Shown: positions 1 through 10,879 of the stretch, in pieces
Numbering within the stretch: the first letter of the stretch is position 1
Layout of the letters: each line of letters opens with the position of its first letter
NCBI GenBank assembly: GCA_030248295.1
Contig: JASANH010000838.1
Location: 1,054,001 to 1,118,000 of the forward strand
From: Mesodorylaimus sp. YZB2_4
Lineage: Eukaryota > Nematoda > Enoplea > Dorylaimida > Dorylaimidae
Direction: 5' to 3'
Length of the DNA stretch: 64,000 bases
Position numbers and translations under genes: made by a program
Notes under the pieces: model-generated
Told to the model about the DNA's origin: nothing
The model's input: the letters and a program-made list of their open reading frames with translations, nothing else
The model's database searches: none

Positions 1-460
1 CTTGAGCGAACTGGGGAGTCCTGAACTCGTCCGGCTTGACTGGAACGATCGGGGCCCCGCTGACCAGCTTGGCCGCCGTTTCGGGTGTGACGAAGTTCTT
101 GGCCATTGCTCGCAAGACGACGCCTTCGGGCTGGTTCGGGTCGACCTTGTTCAACGCGTCGACGATCTTGGCGAGGATGTTCAGCAGGGCGAACTCTTCT
201 TCGGGTTTTCGCACTTCGGGCGCGGGCATCTGAAACCGAGCACTTTCCGAAAGGGGAACCGAAGGCCCAGCAGAAGCGTAACTCACGTGCTCGATGAAGC
301 TGGCGTGGTCCTTTTCCAGGTGCGTCATCGTATGGAAGCCGTAGTTCTGAAGGATCAGTTCGAGAGGGTCCACCTGCACGGGGAGTGGTGGTGGTCGTTG
401 ACGTGCTGACGGGGACGGCGACGGCGATGGCGATGGCGACGGGGTGACGGACTTCGACAT
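1..460 (-). CDS. unrecognised protein, N-terminal part (partial at window edge)
   Basis: Two exons are visible, 460..287 and 229..1, separated by a 57-bp intron with GTGAGT donor and TTTCAG acceptor; the gene runs off the left edge. The ATG at 460 begins MSKSVTPSP followed by an alternating Ser-Pro run, then a conventional charged stretch (QVDPLELILQNYGFHTM). The second exon has heptad-like LLNILAKIVDALNKV and a reading frame open to the edge. The codon use and clean intron suggest a real gene. I do not recognise the family, and no catalytic motif is visible in the 134 residues present. Confidence 0.55.
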   Translation of the reverse strand, partial: MSKSVTPSPSPSPSPSPSARQRPPPLPVQVDPLELILQNYGFHTMTHLEKDHASFIEHVSYASAGPSVPLSESARFQMPAPEVRKPEEEFALLNILAKIVDALNKVDPNQPEGVVLRAMAKNFVTPETAAKLVSGAPIVPVKPDEFRTPQFAQ

Positions 461-869
461 GGGGCTCAACGAAAGTTCAGCGCAGAAACTCGAGAGAGAT
501 CGACGAACACAACCGCACAGGTCGGAAACAGAGCGTGGAATGAGGAGCTTCGCAGAAGTCGCGGCTGCTAGTGTGGCACTGACAGTGTAATGCTGGCTCT
601 ACATCTTTGCTGTAAAGATGCAAAATCTTTTTTTTGAGCTGCCCCATGCCGCTGGGGTCCCTTCACGCAGGCGTCCTACCTGGGATCCGACCTGAAGCGA
701 TGCCCAGGCAAGCAGGCGCGTTATACTCACGCGCCAACTCAGCAGCTCCTTTTGGCTTTCCGATATCCTGCCAGTGGAGGATTCCTGCTTAACAGTCGGT
801 GATGCTCATGTTTCTGCAAAATCTACAGTATCTCGTGCTCTACACAAAGTTTTTATCTACACAGAGTAC
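461..869. other. intergenic, no gene seen
   Basis: Upstream region of the minus-strand gene starting at 460. I see no convincing ORF, RNA gene or clear repeat here. Confidence 0.4.
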
Positions 870-1291
870 AGTCAACGATTTTTATTTCAACAATGTACAC
901 GGCCACGTGAACATTAGGGCGCCATCTATCGATGAAAACCAATACGTTAACCATCATCAAAATCACTCTATTAATACCATGATGGTTGCTGGTACAGATT
1001 ATCGATTTTATTATGTCAGCTCAAAACGACCAGGATCATTGAGCGATGCGCGGGCTCTTTATGTGAGCACATTAGCAGCACGATTTGACGCTGGTTGGCA
1101 CCCATTTTCGAATGGCATCCTCTTGGGAGAGTCCGGATATGGACTTACTTGTTAGTGAATGGCTTATCACTCCCATCTTACAACATGAAATAAGCTTGGC
1201 GGAAGAGCGATTTAACAAAGCCCATAAAAAGACGATACGCGTTGTCGAATGTGCTTTTGGAGTTCTAAAGAAAAGGTTCGCGTGCCTTTAG
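870..1291 (+). pseudogene. PIF/Harbinger DDE transposase relic
   Basis: Translated fragments resemble the DDE domain of PIF/Harbinger transposases. One frame gives NHHQNHSINTMMVAGTDYRF, then RPGSLSDARALYVSTLAARF and GILLGESGYGL. After a frameshift near 1140-1155, another frame gives WLITPI, ERFNKAHKKTIRVVECAFG and VLKKRFACL. These match the family's 'YHSINVQ', 'WPGSTHDSRI', 'GDSGYPL' and 'ERAFGVLKRRF' blocks. The N-terminal DDE part, HTH protein and terminal repeats are missing, and the two halves lie in different frames, so it is a dead copy. Confidence 0.75.
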
Positions 1292-1539
1292 AAATTGCGA
1301 CTGAGCACAGAATTTGCGCCTGAAAAGACCAAGGCGTGCACTGTGCTTCATAATTTGCCAGTACAAAGCGATTAGTAGGTAGGAGTGGCTTTACTTTGTT
1401 AAGAAGCTCTAGGTGTGGATTTCCATGCTATGCAGAATAAATTAGAATTGTAACGTGTTAATAATAAACTGGGCTTTTCTGACATTGCATATCATTGTCG
1501 GCGGAACAAGGGATGTTCGATTTTCATGTTTGCAAATAC

Positions 1540-3439
1540 ATGGCGGGCAGAATGTGGGGATTTTCAGGCTTTCCGACTGTTTTGTATTTTATTTCACTGG
1601 CGCGTTTTGTGTCCATGACTTCAGTGGACATTCCCAAACTCGTGTTTTCCCATGTGGTAAGAGTTGAGAGGCTCGTTCAGAATTTCAAAAAATTTTGTTT
1701 GTTCTCAGTGCAGGTGTACAGACACGGTGACCGTACACCAGGAAAGTACTACCCTAACGACCCACACGGACAGAGCTATTGGTCGCAAGGCCCGATGGAA
1801 CTGTCAACCAAAGGAATGCTGCAGCAGTACCTGTTGGGCAAGTACCTGAGAAAACGATATTACAACTTACTGAGCCTGCAATATGTCTACTCTGAAGTAA
1901 GCAAGCTGATGCGCGACTCGACAGTAGAGCACTGCCCTTTGCAGATCTATGTCCGATCAAGCGACAAGAACCGAGCCCTTCAAAGCGCCGCCTCCAATTT
2001 GGCTGGTCTCTATCCTCCACCGAGCGACCAAGTGTGGAATTCAAAACTGGACTGGCAGCCCGTGCCCATCCACTCAGTTCCCGTCGAAGATGATTATGTA
2101 CGACTGCCACAGATCGGGCTGCCAGTCCTCACTAAATCAATGTTCTCTGCAGGCACTGTTGGTTAACAGCCCTTGCCCAAAATACGATAAGATATTCAAA
2201 GCGCAAAGCCAGGCCACAATCAACTCATTGGACAGAAAATTCAATGTACAGTGGAACAGGGGGTTGTGACGTAATGAGTTCAGATGGACGGATTAATCGC
2301 ACTTGAGAGATCTCTCAGACCCAGAATCAAATAATTAAGGGATTGATTTCAGCCTTCGAACGAAAGTCTGAGCCGCTGGTTTTAACTAAGTCTCAGGTGG
2401 ACGGCGGGAATATATAACTATTCGGAGGGGGGGCACACAGTCGGATAGAGACACTTTCGAAAAAGATCCGGTAATTTCACTTGCTTTCCCAAATTAGTGC
2501 TTTCACGTCTTTGTTCTTATTTCCTCTGCGGCAACCACCCATTCATAATCCGTCTAGTCAACAGAGAAACATTACGAACCGACACCCCTTTTCCGCGAAT
2601 TCTATCCATAGACTTTCTTCGAATATGTAAAAAGGCATTCTGGATTGAAGAAATTGGATTTCTGGTCAATAGATTATATTTATGACCCTCTGACTTGCGC
2701 GACAGAACACGGTTTGCAACTACCAGACTGGGTCAACGCTGTTGCCAACATAACTGGACAAACTGGCTTCCAGCTGATAGTAGATCTGAAGACCATTGGA
2801 AGAAACCTAAAGTACAATTCGTATGATAAAGCCCGCCTGACTGGGGGTCAGCTTGTTTGGTGTGTGCACTGTGAGTACTGTATTGTCTGATTTCTAGGCT
2901 TTCTGTTGGGCGAGATTCTGGCAAGATTGAAGAAAAGAGCTGAAGGAGCCAGCACCTCGTCGAAGGAGGACATCCCAACAAAAATGATGATGTATTCTGC
3001 GGTAAGAACACTATTAGCTTGGAAATTTACGAGGCTGGCAGATTTTTTGCGATAGCACGATGGCACTGTCATGGCTCTGCTGTATGCAATGAACGTGGTC
3101 AAAGAGCCGTTTCTGATCCCCTACGCGGCCGCTGTATTTATCGATTTGTATGAGAAGAATGGTGGCCACTTCGTGGAAGTGGAGTACAAGAACAACACAC
3201 CCCCAGTAGTCTGCAAAGAAAAAAGTAATTGCATGTTTCAGTCCCGTGGCCAAGAGCTTCTATCCTGTGAATTTTTAGAATGCGAGCCAGGCGATGAAGA
3301 TTCAGGCGGCGTAATGAAATTCACCATTCCTGGCTGCCCCGAGTCAATGTGCCCGTTGCAAACGTTTGTTGGCGCACTGCAAAAAAGAACCTCGTATCCG
3401 AAGAAGAATAGAGATTATGATTGTGGCATAAGGAAATAG
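1540..3439 (+). CDS. lysosomal/prostatic-type histidine acid phosphatase
   Basis: Phosphomonoesterase of histidine phosphatase clan 2, normally lysosomal or secreted. Proposed exons are 1540-1656, 1714-1896, 1945-2097, 2153-about 2242, about 2611-2846, 2898-3001 and 3056-3439. The catalytic motif VVYRHGDRTPGKYYP is assembled exactly across intron 1 (57 bp). IYVRSSDKNRALQSAASNL follows intron 2 (48 bp). The proton-donor motif MYSAHDGT spans the 54-bp intron before the last exon. The C-terminal part has family-like GCPESMCPLQTF cysteines and no membrane anchor. The N-terminus (MWGFSGFPTVLYFISLARF) looks like a signal peptide; ATG 1540 or 1552 is possible. The join between 2242 and 2611 is the least certain, and a small exon may be missed there. 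Confidence 0.88.
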
Positions 3440-3651
3440 TGACCTCGTGTTTGCTAAATGTGAAGTCACTATGTGTCGTGTGTGTGTGTGTGCACTAGTC
3501 AAGCTCTGAGGAAATTTAAATGTCGCGCCCAGTTGTTTTGTATTTTTTACACTTTACACCACAGCCATGATGCAGATACAGAACCACACTCCTCTCATTC
3601 GTTTGTGGCGCCAGGCTGGTAGTACACAGTGACGTGGTCTCTCCGATAAGA

Positions 3652-3840
3652 ATGCCGCCGAAGAGGAAGTTCGATGCGAAGTCGATAACAGTTCAGACGT
3701 ATGTGGTCGAGCGTCCCGAAGTGCCCACGCCCGCTCAACCCTTACGCGATCCAGAAGACTACGAAAAGTGGGCCGACCGAACGCGAGCGGATCCCGAACC
3801 CGAACGTCCCAAGGACAAGAAACCGTCCAAGAGGAAGTAA
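3652..3840 (+). CDS. small basic protein, unrecognised
   Basis: Single-exon ORF of 62 codons from ATG 3652. It starts MPPKRKFDAKS, has a Pro/Glu/Asp-rich centre (VERPEVPTPAQPLRDPEDYE) and ends KDKKPSKRK. Both ends look like basic nuclear-localisation clusters. The third-position pattern resembles neighbouring genes, but the ORF is short and I know no family for it. It could instead be the tail exon of a longer gene. Confidence 0.35.
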   Translation: MPPKRKFDAKSITVQTYVVERPEVPTPAQPLRDPEDYEKWADRTRADPEPERPKDKKPSKRK

Positions 3841-4149
3841 GGCCTGGCTGTGAACGAGTGAAGTGTCAGTGATTGCCTTTATCGCTTTGGTTGCTCGTTT
3901 GGTACGTTTTCTCGATGTGCTCAGTTCTGTAGGATGTGTCTTCCGGTCGTGCGACCGTATTTGGTTCAAGCGAATAACTAGATTGTGAGAGAGTAATAAG
4001 AACGTCGTCGTGGAAGACACGCAATCCAGCTTGGCCAAGGATATTGGGGGGACAAGACAGGGTGCACTGCTATCCCGCAATTAGCGCAGTAGACTTCGTC
4101 TCAGGTTCAACGTTATTCAAGCTCAGTCCTCGTGAGAATGGGATCGATG

Positions 4150-4450
4150 ACCTTATGCTGCGCGAGTGTGTGGTGTAAGCCTTGATGATCAAATGTAGAG
4201 GATTCACTAACCTACACTAGTTCTCTGAATCTAACCTGTTGTCTAGTCCTGTGCCTGTCGGTGCCTTCTGATGGTCCTCTCGTAATCAGCCGAGAGTCGA
4301 GAGTCCCCGTCTTAGTGGACGGCTGCCTTGGTATCTAGTTCTGGGTCAGCTTTCTATCGCGTGGCAGAGCGGGCAGATCACGCAATGTCGAATACGAATC
4401 AGTACTGCTATGGATACGAGTAGCAGGCAGGCACCTCAGTAGTAGTCGAC
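4150..4450. repeat. dispersed repeat family A, copy 1
   Basis: This segment aligns over about 240 bp with 5325-5545. Shared blocks include CTAACCT..ACTAGTTCTC, GTCGGTGCCTT, TCTATCGCGTG and GTAGATCAC/GCAGATCAC..GTCGAATA. There is no ORF. A third, shorter match lies at 8730-8800. Confidence 0.6.
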
Positions 4451-5324
4451 GGTTCCCTGAAAGCGTCGGTGACTATTCCTGTTCTGCTCAGTAGATGTTG
4501 ACAGAGGCGATGTTGGTTGTGCCTTGCGCATCCGCTCCTTGCCCGCGATCAATCTGACAAAAGTGGTGGATGTGAAATTACAAATAACATCACGGAATCA
4601 CGACAGATCATGGTGGCATCACGAAAGATTTGGAGATCGACGCGGGGCATTATTACCTGATGTTAATTATTAATACAATTGCAGACCATTGTTTGTCCAG
4701 CGTGAGTCCCTCAAATGCAGCGCAGTGGACATTAAAGTAAAGTCCGTCGTTACCTGGGCTTGATTTGAACCATGCACATCACAACACCGTTGGTCCAGTA
4801 CTAGCATTATGAGCGATGGTTCAGTAAGCATGGGTTTCTATCAAAAAGTATTGGCTCCTTGATTCTTGTAAGACAAAGGCACGCGCAGGGACCTTGCGGC
4901 TGCTGTAGGAGAGGCAGAGCCGAGATAGGGATCACGTCCTTGGTGGCCTCGTGAGTTAGTATCTGCTCCCTCTCACGCTATGTGCACATTGGTGACTTGC
5001 CGCCATGCGAGACATGCTTTATTTCAGGTGCCATTTAAGCTCAAGTGCACGAGAGAACGGGAGCATAAGAAGGAAATTGAGATTGAGATGGCGCTGTCGG
5101 GCCACACCCTCGCAGTTGCGATGGATCAAGTTGTGTTGGCGGCAATGCCTAGTTACCAGGTGTCCGAGGGACCTTGTACTGACGAGGGACTAGGATCGGC
5201 CTGTACGAGCACTATCTAGAATGAGCTTCCACAAGCACACTGAAGGCAGGTTTCGACTGACCATCGATTCGACGACTGCATCTTGTCAGTGACGCCTTGA
5301 ACAGACTTGGCTCCTCCTGTGAAG

Positions 5325-5545
5325 ATATTGACTAACCTGGACTAGTTCTCGATTTGCACTGATACTAACTCGTTTAGTGCCGTGGCCGTCGGTGCCTTTT
5401 GCTGGTCCCCTCACAATCAGTCCAGAGCGGGGCTGCCCTTTTATCTCGTTCTGGGTTCTGTCCTCTATCGCGTGTCATGGTGGGTAGATCACACAAGGTC
5501 GAATATGCATCAATATTACTATAGATGGAGGTGTGTCGGCCAGGA
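5325..5545. repeat. dispersed repeat family A, copy 2
   Basis: Diverged direct copy of 4150-4450, in the same orientation. The best-preserved blocks are GTCGGTGCCTT, GGTTCTGTCCTCTATCGCGTG and AGATCAC.CAAGGTCGAATA. It looks like a non-coding, old mobile element. Confidence 0.6.
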
Positions 5546-6043
5546 ACACGTTCAGTTTCGAGAAGAGCACCCAGAGCACCCAGGCAGGGCAGGTCACACT
5601 CCTTTCACAAGTTCCAACGCAGTCGTATTGATGTTTGGGTGTTTCGGGGGATCCGCCGGTTCTCGTTGATATTTTTCATTGTTCCGATGCATCTATCGTG
5701 AACCAACGATGATTCGCATCCATGTAATCATTTCGTATACCATGTAATGTGTCTTCATCCTCGAGTGCGCGTAAGCGTTTGGTTATGTGGTTAAACATGA
5801 ACATGCAACAAATTTCAGGAGTCTGAAGTGGATCGTCGAATTTCGGCAAGATACAACTCTGATCGTGAGTCGGAGCATAAAAATCCGAACATGCTGTACA
5901 ATCACACAGCGCAAAAGAATTTCCATCAGTTTACTCGAAATTAAAAACGCCTCGAGATCATGACGAGAAGCCCAAAAACCTGAAACTATAACGACCGCCA
6001 AAGTGAGTTTATTCGAGCCGAGCTCCATTCCACTACAATCGCA
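5546..6043. other. intergenic downstream of HP1
   Basis: No gene seen. It contains one copy of the recurring 11-mer CTGATCGTGAG at 5859-5869. Confidence 0.4.
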
Positions 6044-6790
6044 TCAGTTATCGCTGTCGATAGGCGCTTTGGGCAGCAGCGGCCACTCTAATCGATCTTC
6101 GTAGAAGCCGATAACCACTTGCGGCCAGCGTTCGTTGGCGATTTTGGAAGGCGTCATCGTTGCTGAAAAGGGCCCGGCTATGAACTGTTGCGTAGGCAGG
6201 ACATACGCGTGTGCCTGGGTCGAACGTGACCTCGCGTGATTTCCCGCAGGCATAAACTGTATGTGAACGCAGGCTATCTGCTCCCTGTGGCGTCGAAAAC
6301 TTGAGGGTAGATCCGTAATGTGACGAATCAGGAACTCTGCAGATACTTCTGGCTTATCGGATCGACCCAGGCAATAAGAAATGTAAGATCAGTTCAGAAA
6401 CGCACCTTCATCGCAATCCTTCCATTTGATCAAAAATTGCAATTCCCCATCATCGGTTCGCGTGGCACCGATAATTTTCTCCGCCTCCCATCCCTCGTAT
6501 TCGTCGACAGTGTACTTTGGTTTCTTCGATTTGCCGCCGGATGATTTGGCCTTCTTCTTTGTCGACGAATTTGGTGGTGGCGTGGGCATGGTGCGCTTTT
6601 TCTCGTTTTTTTCCAATTCAGCGATTAAATTTGGACATTGCAAGTTTTCCGACGGCTCCCACGTATTTTCTGAATCGGGGTAGCCGAGCCATTTCAAAAA
6701 ATATTCTACTTTCCCATTTCGAATGCGTTTATCCAAGATCTTCTCCACTGTAAATTCACCGCCTGCACTCGACGATCCACCATCCGACAT
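6044..6790 (-). CDS. heterochromatin protein 1 / chromobox (CBX1/3/5 type)
   Basis: Binds H3K9-methylated histone tails and builds heterochromatin through chromoshadow dimerisation. Two exons, 6790..6406 and 6162..6044, separated by a 243-bp intron, give 167 aa. The chromodomain spans about residues 13-62 ([19 protein letters not shown], then [14 protein letters not shown]), with the aromatic-cage positions filled. A short Lys/Ser/Pro hinge ([16 protein letters not shown]) follows. The chromoshadow domain spans about residues 105-165 ([35 protein letters not shown]). The splice joins DCDE to [11 protein letters not shown] exactly as the fold requires. ATG 6790 fits the family's short N-terminus. 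Confidence 0.93.
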
Positions 6791-8380
6791 TTTCCTGAGT
6801 TTCGGCTCAGAACCAGGCCAAAATATTTTAGCGTAATAAGTTAGATCAGAAAGTACAGCAGCCGCCCAGTCGAGAGAGAACAAAAGAGTTGGTGAAAAAG
6901 AGAGAACAAACAAAACCAGCGACAGTACGTCTCTCGCAAAGTGAGAGTATTCTTATATCAAACGCGGCAAATTTAAATTTTCTTCGACTGCAAGGCCCTT
7001 TTTACTGTCTGCTCACGAGGAAATGTTATGGGCTTTTACTAGTAATATCACTGTCTTGTCTAGCCCTCCCGCGGGTGTGCCTGTGCAGTAAATGGATCCC
7101 TCACGGACAGCTAGTGCCCCGCAGATTGCATTATGCAGTACGTGACTGTGATTTGCGATTGAAAATCTTCAATTTAAGCGCAGCAATGCTGGCTGGATCA
7201 AACAGGCCTGAACTGACGATAATAGGTTGACCAAGTGAGCAGCGCTATCAACATGTATTGGCTGTTGGCTGGGATGACTGCCGCCCTGCTGCAGTAGTCC
7301 ACTCAACAAACTTCTTTTCCTACCCTTCTCTGGTCAACAGCAACTTGTTCCTCCTTCAACTCAGGCTGTTTCTCCGCTTTTTCCGACGAGCTAGAATGAA
7401 TTTTGGACATACTGGTGCGAATCCATAAGACATCCAGAGTGGATGCGTCAGGTCGAAGATGGGCTTTCTTGTAGGGAGTTTTTGCTAGCTTGCCTTTGGC
7501 GCTTTTGGTTTTGGTACACCATCGGAGCGGATCTACTTGGTTGGCTGTTTTAGAGCGAACACGGTGGCAAGCTTGCCCATCGGACTGATTATGAGTATCG
7601 CAACTGCAGTATGTCACCCCCACGCCTGGTAGGCCATGGCTAGTGGGGAAGAGTACTCGATACTCTCCCCTGGCTGGGAGACGTCAACCCCTCGGGTTGA
7701 TGTTTCAGCGGCAGGTATTGTGGCAAGACTTGCCTACTCCAGTCGGATTTTTTGTCCCGCCGATTTCAGTTGGCCACCTCCCTTCCACGCCTACCAGGAC
7801 TGTTTATAATTTATCCTTGGCTAGCCTCGCAGGTCTGACCAACTACTGTGCGGACTGTTGGTCACCGTTTGTCTTTTTTGATCCAACGAGGAACACTTGA
7901 CATCCCAGAAAGCCTAGGTTTTCTAAAATATTTGGATCAAGGCGGGCTAATCTTTGTCGTTCATGATGACCAGGACTACTCTGACCAGTTCAGGGGGCTC
8001 ATTCTGAAGTGTACTGAATGACTGACGATGAGTGTTCCGAGGGGCGGCTGCATGCCTAATTGTCGGCTGTCAATCTGTCAACCAGTCCCCTCTGAAAATC
8101 TCGTGTTCGTCCAAATGTTCCTCCTTACTATTAGAACAGCATCAAAATGTTGTTTCCACACGTTCGTGCTCGTCTTCGTATTTCGTTTCCAGCCTAATTA
8201 CTTTTCAGCCGTTATTACAAGTCTTCACCCACGTGGTGACATTGTTTTGGGTGCTCAATTTCATGCTAACGCAGGATCTTCAAAGACAGTTTCATGGGGA
8301 GCTGGCTTACGCCACCTGAAACACCGTATCAATGATGAGTGAAGCCTGGAAATGTTCACGCACGCACGAACGATCACCCG
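6791..8380. other. intergenic, repeat-like, no supported gene
   Basis: Open frames exist on both strands (for example 7303-7623 minus, 7643-7900 plus), but none shows family motifs or intron structure. The composition resembles decayed repeat DNA. Confidence 0.35.
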
Positions 8381-8386
8381 ATAACT

Positions 8387-8456
8387 CGGGAATGAATGGT
8401 GGTCGGGATGAATGGTGCTCGGGATGAATAATGGTGCTCGGGATGAATAGTGGTCG
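8387..8456. repeat. short tandem repeat, about 16-19 bp unit, four copies
   Basis: Four consecutive imperfect units of the type CGGGATGAATGGTGCT, with A/T indels in the middle of the unit. Non-coding. Confidence 0.75.
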
Positions 8457-8729
8457 TGAGATTAAGTGCGATGCCTCCACTGCCCAGTATACAAGAGGGC
8501 ATCAAGTGGATTAGGTATTGGGAGGTTTGCAGGGTGAAAATGCATACAGCAGATTGGTCAGATACTGCACAGAGTGTCGAGATGTAGACATCTGACTCCC
8601 AGCCACCATGAGACCACTGGCCTATTAACTGGCAGCCGCTTTTTGTTATCTGGTCATTGAGGGGTCAGTGGTTCCAAGCTTCCACATTGGTCAAAGCAGG
8701 GTCTTCTACGATGCGATGCGGGACGGCGA

Positions 8730-8800
8730 TAGTCGTGTAGAGGTATTGACCAACTGGACTGGTTCTCGATTTGCATTGATACTTACCCGATGTTTTGCGA
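8730..8800. repeat. dispersed repeat family A, copy 3 (short)
   Basis: Contains TATTGACCAACTGGACTGG followed by TTCTCGATTTGCATTGATAC, closely matching 5328-5375 and, more loosely, 4200-4240. Confidence 0.5.
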
Positions 8801-9214
8801 CCGATCTGAGGGGTGGATCAGTTCCCGATCTGATCCGACTGCTGGATATGCATGATTGGCAACTGAAATTTTTTGCTCCTGTATCTGCTGAAGAATGATA
8901 AGGATGGCATTCTATGAAGAGAAAATCCCGTTTTCCCTCTGAAATTAGGATTCAGTCCAATCCCACTTTATGCTCTGCTTATCTCTCACCTGTGTCCTTT
9001 GGAGTAGACTGACAGAGAGTGACAGCGAGGAAACATAGCAGGTTGGCGAGGACGCAGTGCCAAGTACGTCATCCCCATCGCGATCGAATGATAAAACAAC
9101 AAAATCGTGAGCTATTTGAGAAATATTTCATACCTTCTCGGATGACGATTTGTTCATGAGTGCTTTATTCTTAGACGAAGGCTCAAAATTTTAATAGCCG
9201 CAGTTTCTCAAAAC

Positions 9215-9372
9215 TGATGGGGGGGAAAAGACACGGAGGGAAACCGTCACAGTGGGGGGGGGGGGGAACGACGCATGTCTCAGTGAGTCGTTCCCCCACC
9301 AGGCACGGTGGGGTAAACGACACAGTGGGTAAACCGTCTCAGTGGGGAAACGACCAAGTGGAGAAATCGTCA
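9215..9372. repeat. G-rich degenerate minisatellite
   Basis: Repeated short units of the form AGTGGGGAAACCGTCTC with variable G-run length, including runs of 7 G (9220-9226) and 13 G (9254-9266). One unit appears inverted near 9287 (TCGTTCCCCCACC). The strand could form G-quadruplexes. Not coding. Confidence 0.65.
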
Positions 9373-9384
9373 AACCTTATCCCC

Positions 9385-9510
9385 AAGGCTGTGCGGGGAT
9401 CAGCATACACAGGCGTCCTTTTCCACTAGGAGCACCTCCAAGTGGAAAGGGCTATGGCGGACAGGCTGTAAACCCCGTCCCCCCACTCAGAGCACCTCGA
9501 CGGTACCAGA
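9385..9510 (-). repeat. SINE fragment, tRNA-derived family (3' half)
   Basis: Read on the minus strand it contains GGTACCGTCGAGGTGCT, a GCCCGCC/GTCCGCCAT block, and GGAGGTGCTCCTAGTGGA. These occur in the same order as in the full element at 33699-34119. The tRNA-like head is absent. Confidence 0.6.
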
Positions 9511-9618
9511 TGAGTCATCCACATCATCACCTCCAGTTTGCACTCGACCAAGATGACACCAACTCGAGCACACATGACAAGCGATCACTCATTCGTCAAG
9601 ACATCACATGGCGGCTGA

Positions 9619-9791
9619 TCACACTCTTCCTAGCACCTGTTGTCGTAGGGCACCATCTGCGTCTGCTCGTGGTACTGGCCGCCCTCCTCCCAATCCAGCT
9701 TGGCGTCGTGCCCGTAGCCTTGCTTCAACGCGTTCACCGAAGCGTATTTGAGGTTCCCACGGAACGGCGCCGATTCTCGCGGTACACCCAG

Positions 9792-9824
<33 letters not shown>

Positions 9825-10460
9825 AGGGCACACCCTTCGGACTCCGCCACTCGCGCACCATGCCCAGATCCAGCACGAACACCCGCCTCGTGTCCGGTGG
9901 TCGACCGATGGCGAAGTTTTCAGGTTTCACGTCCCGATGCAGGTACCTAAACGGACCTCCCCGTGCGGGCCTATATAACAAGGTCATCCCCGCACAGCCA
10001 CTCACCCGCAGTCGTGCAGCTCTCGCATTCCTTGCAGCGTCTCCAGGGCGCAGTGCAGAGCAGTTCGCAACGAGAATCGGCCGCCGGCGCTCTCTGGCAG
10101 GTTCTCACGAAGCTTCTCGAGATTCTGCCCGACCATGGCCATGCACAGGAACACGTAGTCGCCATTCGGACTCCGACCGCAGTCGAGGAAGTCAGTCGAG
10201 TGGGTGGCTCCCGCCTTGGTCAACTTTCGCATCACCAGCACTTCCCACTTCAGGATGTGGACGGGTGCATCGACGTGTTCCACCTGAAACAGACCTTCCC
10301 TACTCGCAGCCCCTAGAAGACCCAGGCTGGCTCACCTTGCAGGCCCCCGCTCCGCCGTTTCACTTGTCTTTCACTTCGTAGACAGCACCGAAGGCGCCCT
10401 GGCCGAGCTTCTCGACAACTTCCCAACGGCCCTCGAGGACGTCGCCAACCTTCGGGAGGA
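9619..10460 (-). pseudogene. TTBK-like (CK1 group) protein kinase, broken copy
   Basis: Exon pieces read in order on the minus strand. The N-lobe has the glycine loop (VGDVLEGRWEVVEKLGQGAF). After an intron ending TTTCAG comes VEHVDAPVHILKWEVLVMRK, up to ELHDCG. After another intron comes the catalytic loop YLHRDVKPENFAIGRPPDTR and a degenerate DFG (LDLGMVRE). After a (CA)n-bearing intron comes FRGNLKYASVNALKQGYGHD, ending NRC-stop. The order matches tau-tubulin kinases. An in-frame TGA lies in the first exon just after VYEVKDK, near 10364. No start exon is seen, and everything after the substrate-binding segment is missing. These point to a decayed or truncated gene, although the splice sites are still intact. 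Confidence 0.72.
9793..9822. repeat. (CA)15 microsatellite
   Basis: Thirty bases of perfect CA dinucleotide repeat inside a presumed intron of the TTBK-like kinase. Confidence 0.95.
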
Positions 10461-10879
10461 CGCTTTGTCGTCATTTCGTGCACTCACGCCGGCCCACTCG
10501 TTCCCACGACTGCGATCCACGCGGTCAACAGATCGAATGACCTCGCAGTGGAGGCCACGGTTGATACTGCTCGCAGTGTAAAGTGCGTATATACGTGCTT
10601 TCTTTACACTATACATACCATGGGGCCCAGTATCTTGGTCGCGAGTGGTGGTTTTTTTGTGTCCATGTCCGCAATCAGCTTTCATTGTCAGGCCATTGAC
10701 ACATTTCAACCAGTGTTTGAGTCGACCGAAATCTCGGCGAATCAAAACTGGCCAGTCATCGTGGCACGTCTCTTACCCGCGCATACTCACGTCACACAAA
10801 ACACAACAATTTTGTGATTTGTTGGTTGATGAAGTAGTGACTACAGTATCTGACAATCATAACCTGGGCACCACAGCAC

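Noticed and set aside
2-409. Plus-strand ORF of 135 codons at the window start
   Set aside because: It has no ATG start and lies antisense to the minus-strand exon pair 460..287 and 229..1, which has proper splice sites.
7303-7623. Minus-strand ORF of 106 codons (Cys/His-containing start)
   Set aside because: No family motif, intron or supporting composition; it lies in repeat-like DNA.
9342-9950. Long plus-strand ORF (202 codons)
   Set aside because: It runs through a SINE piece, the CA repeat and the antisense of the kinase; the protein is low-complexity His-Thr from (CA)n.
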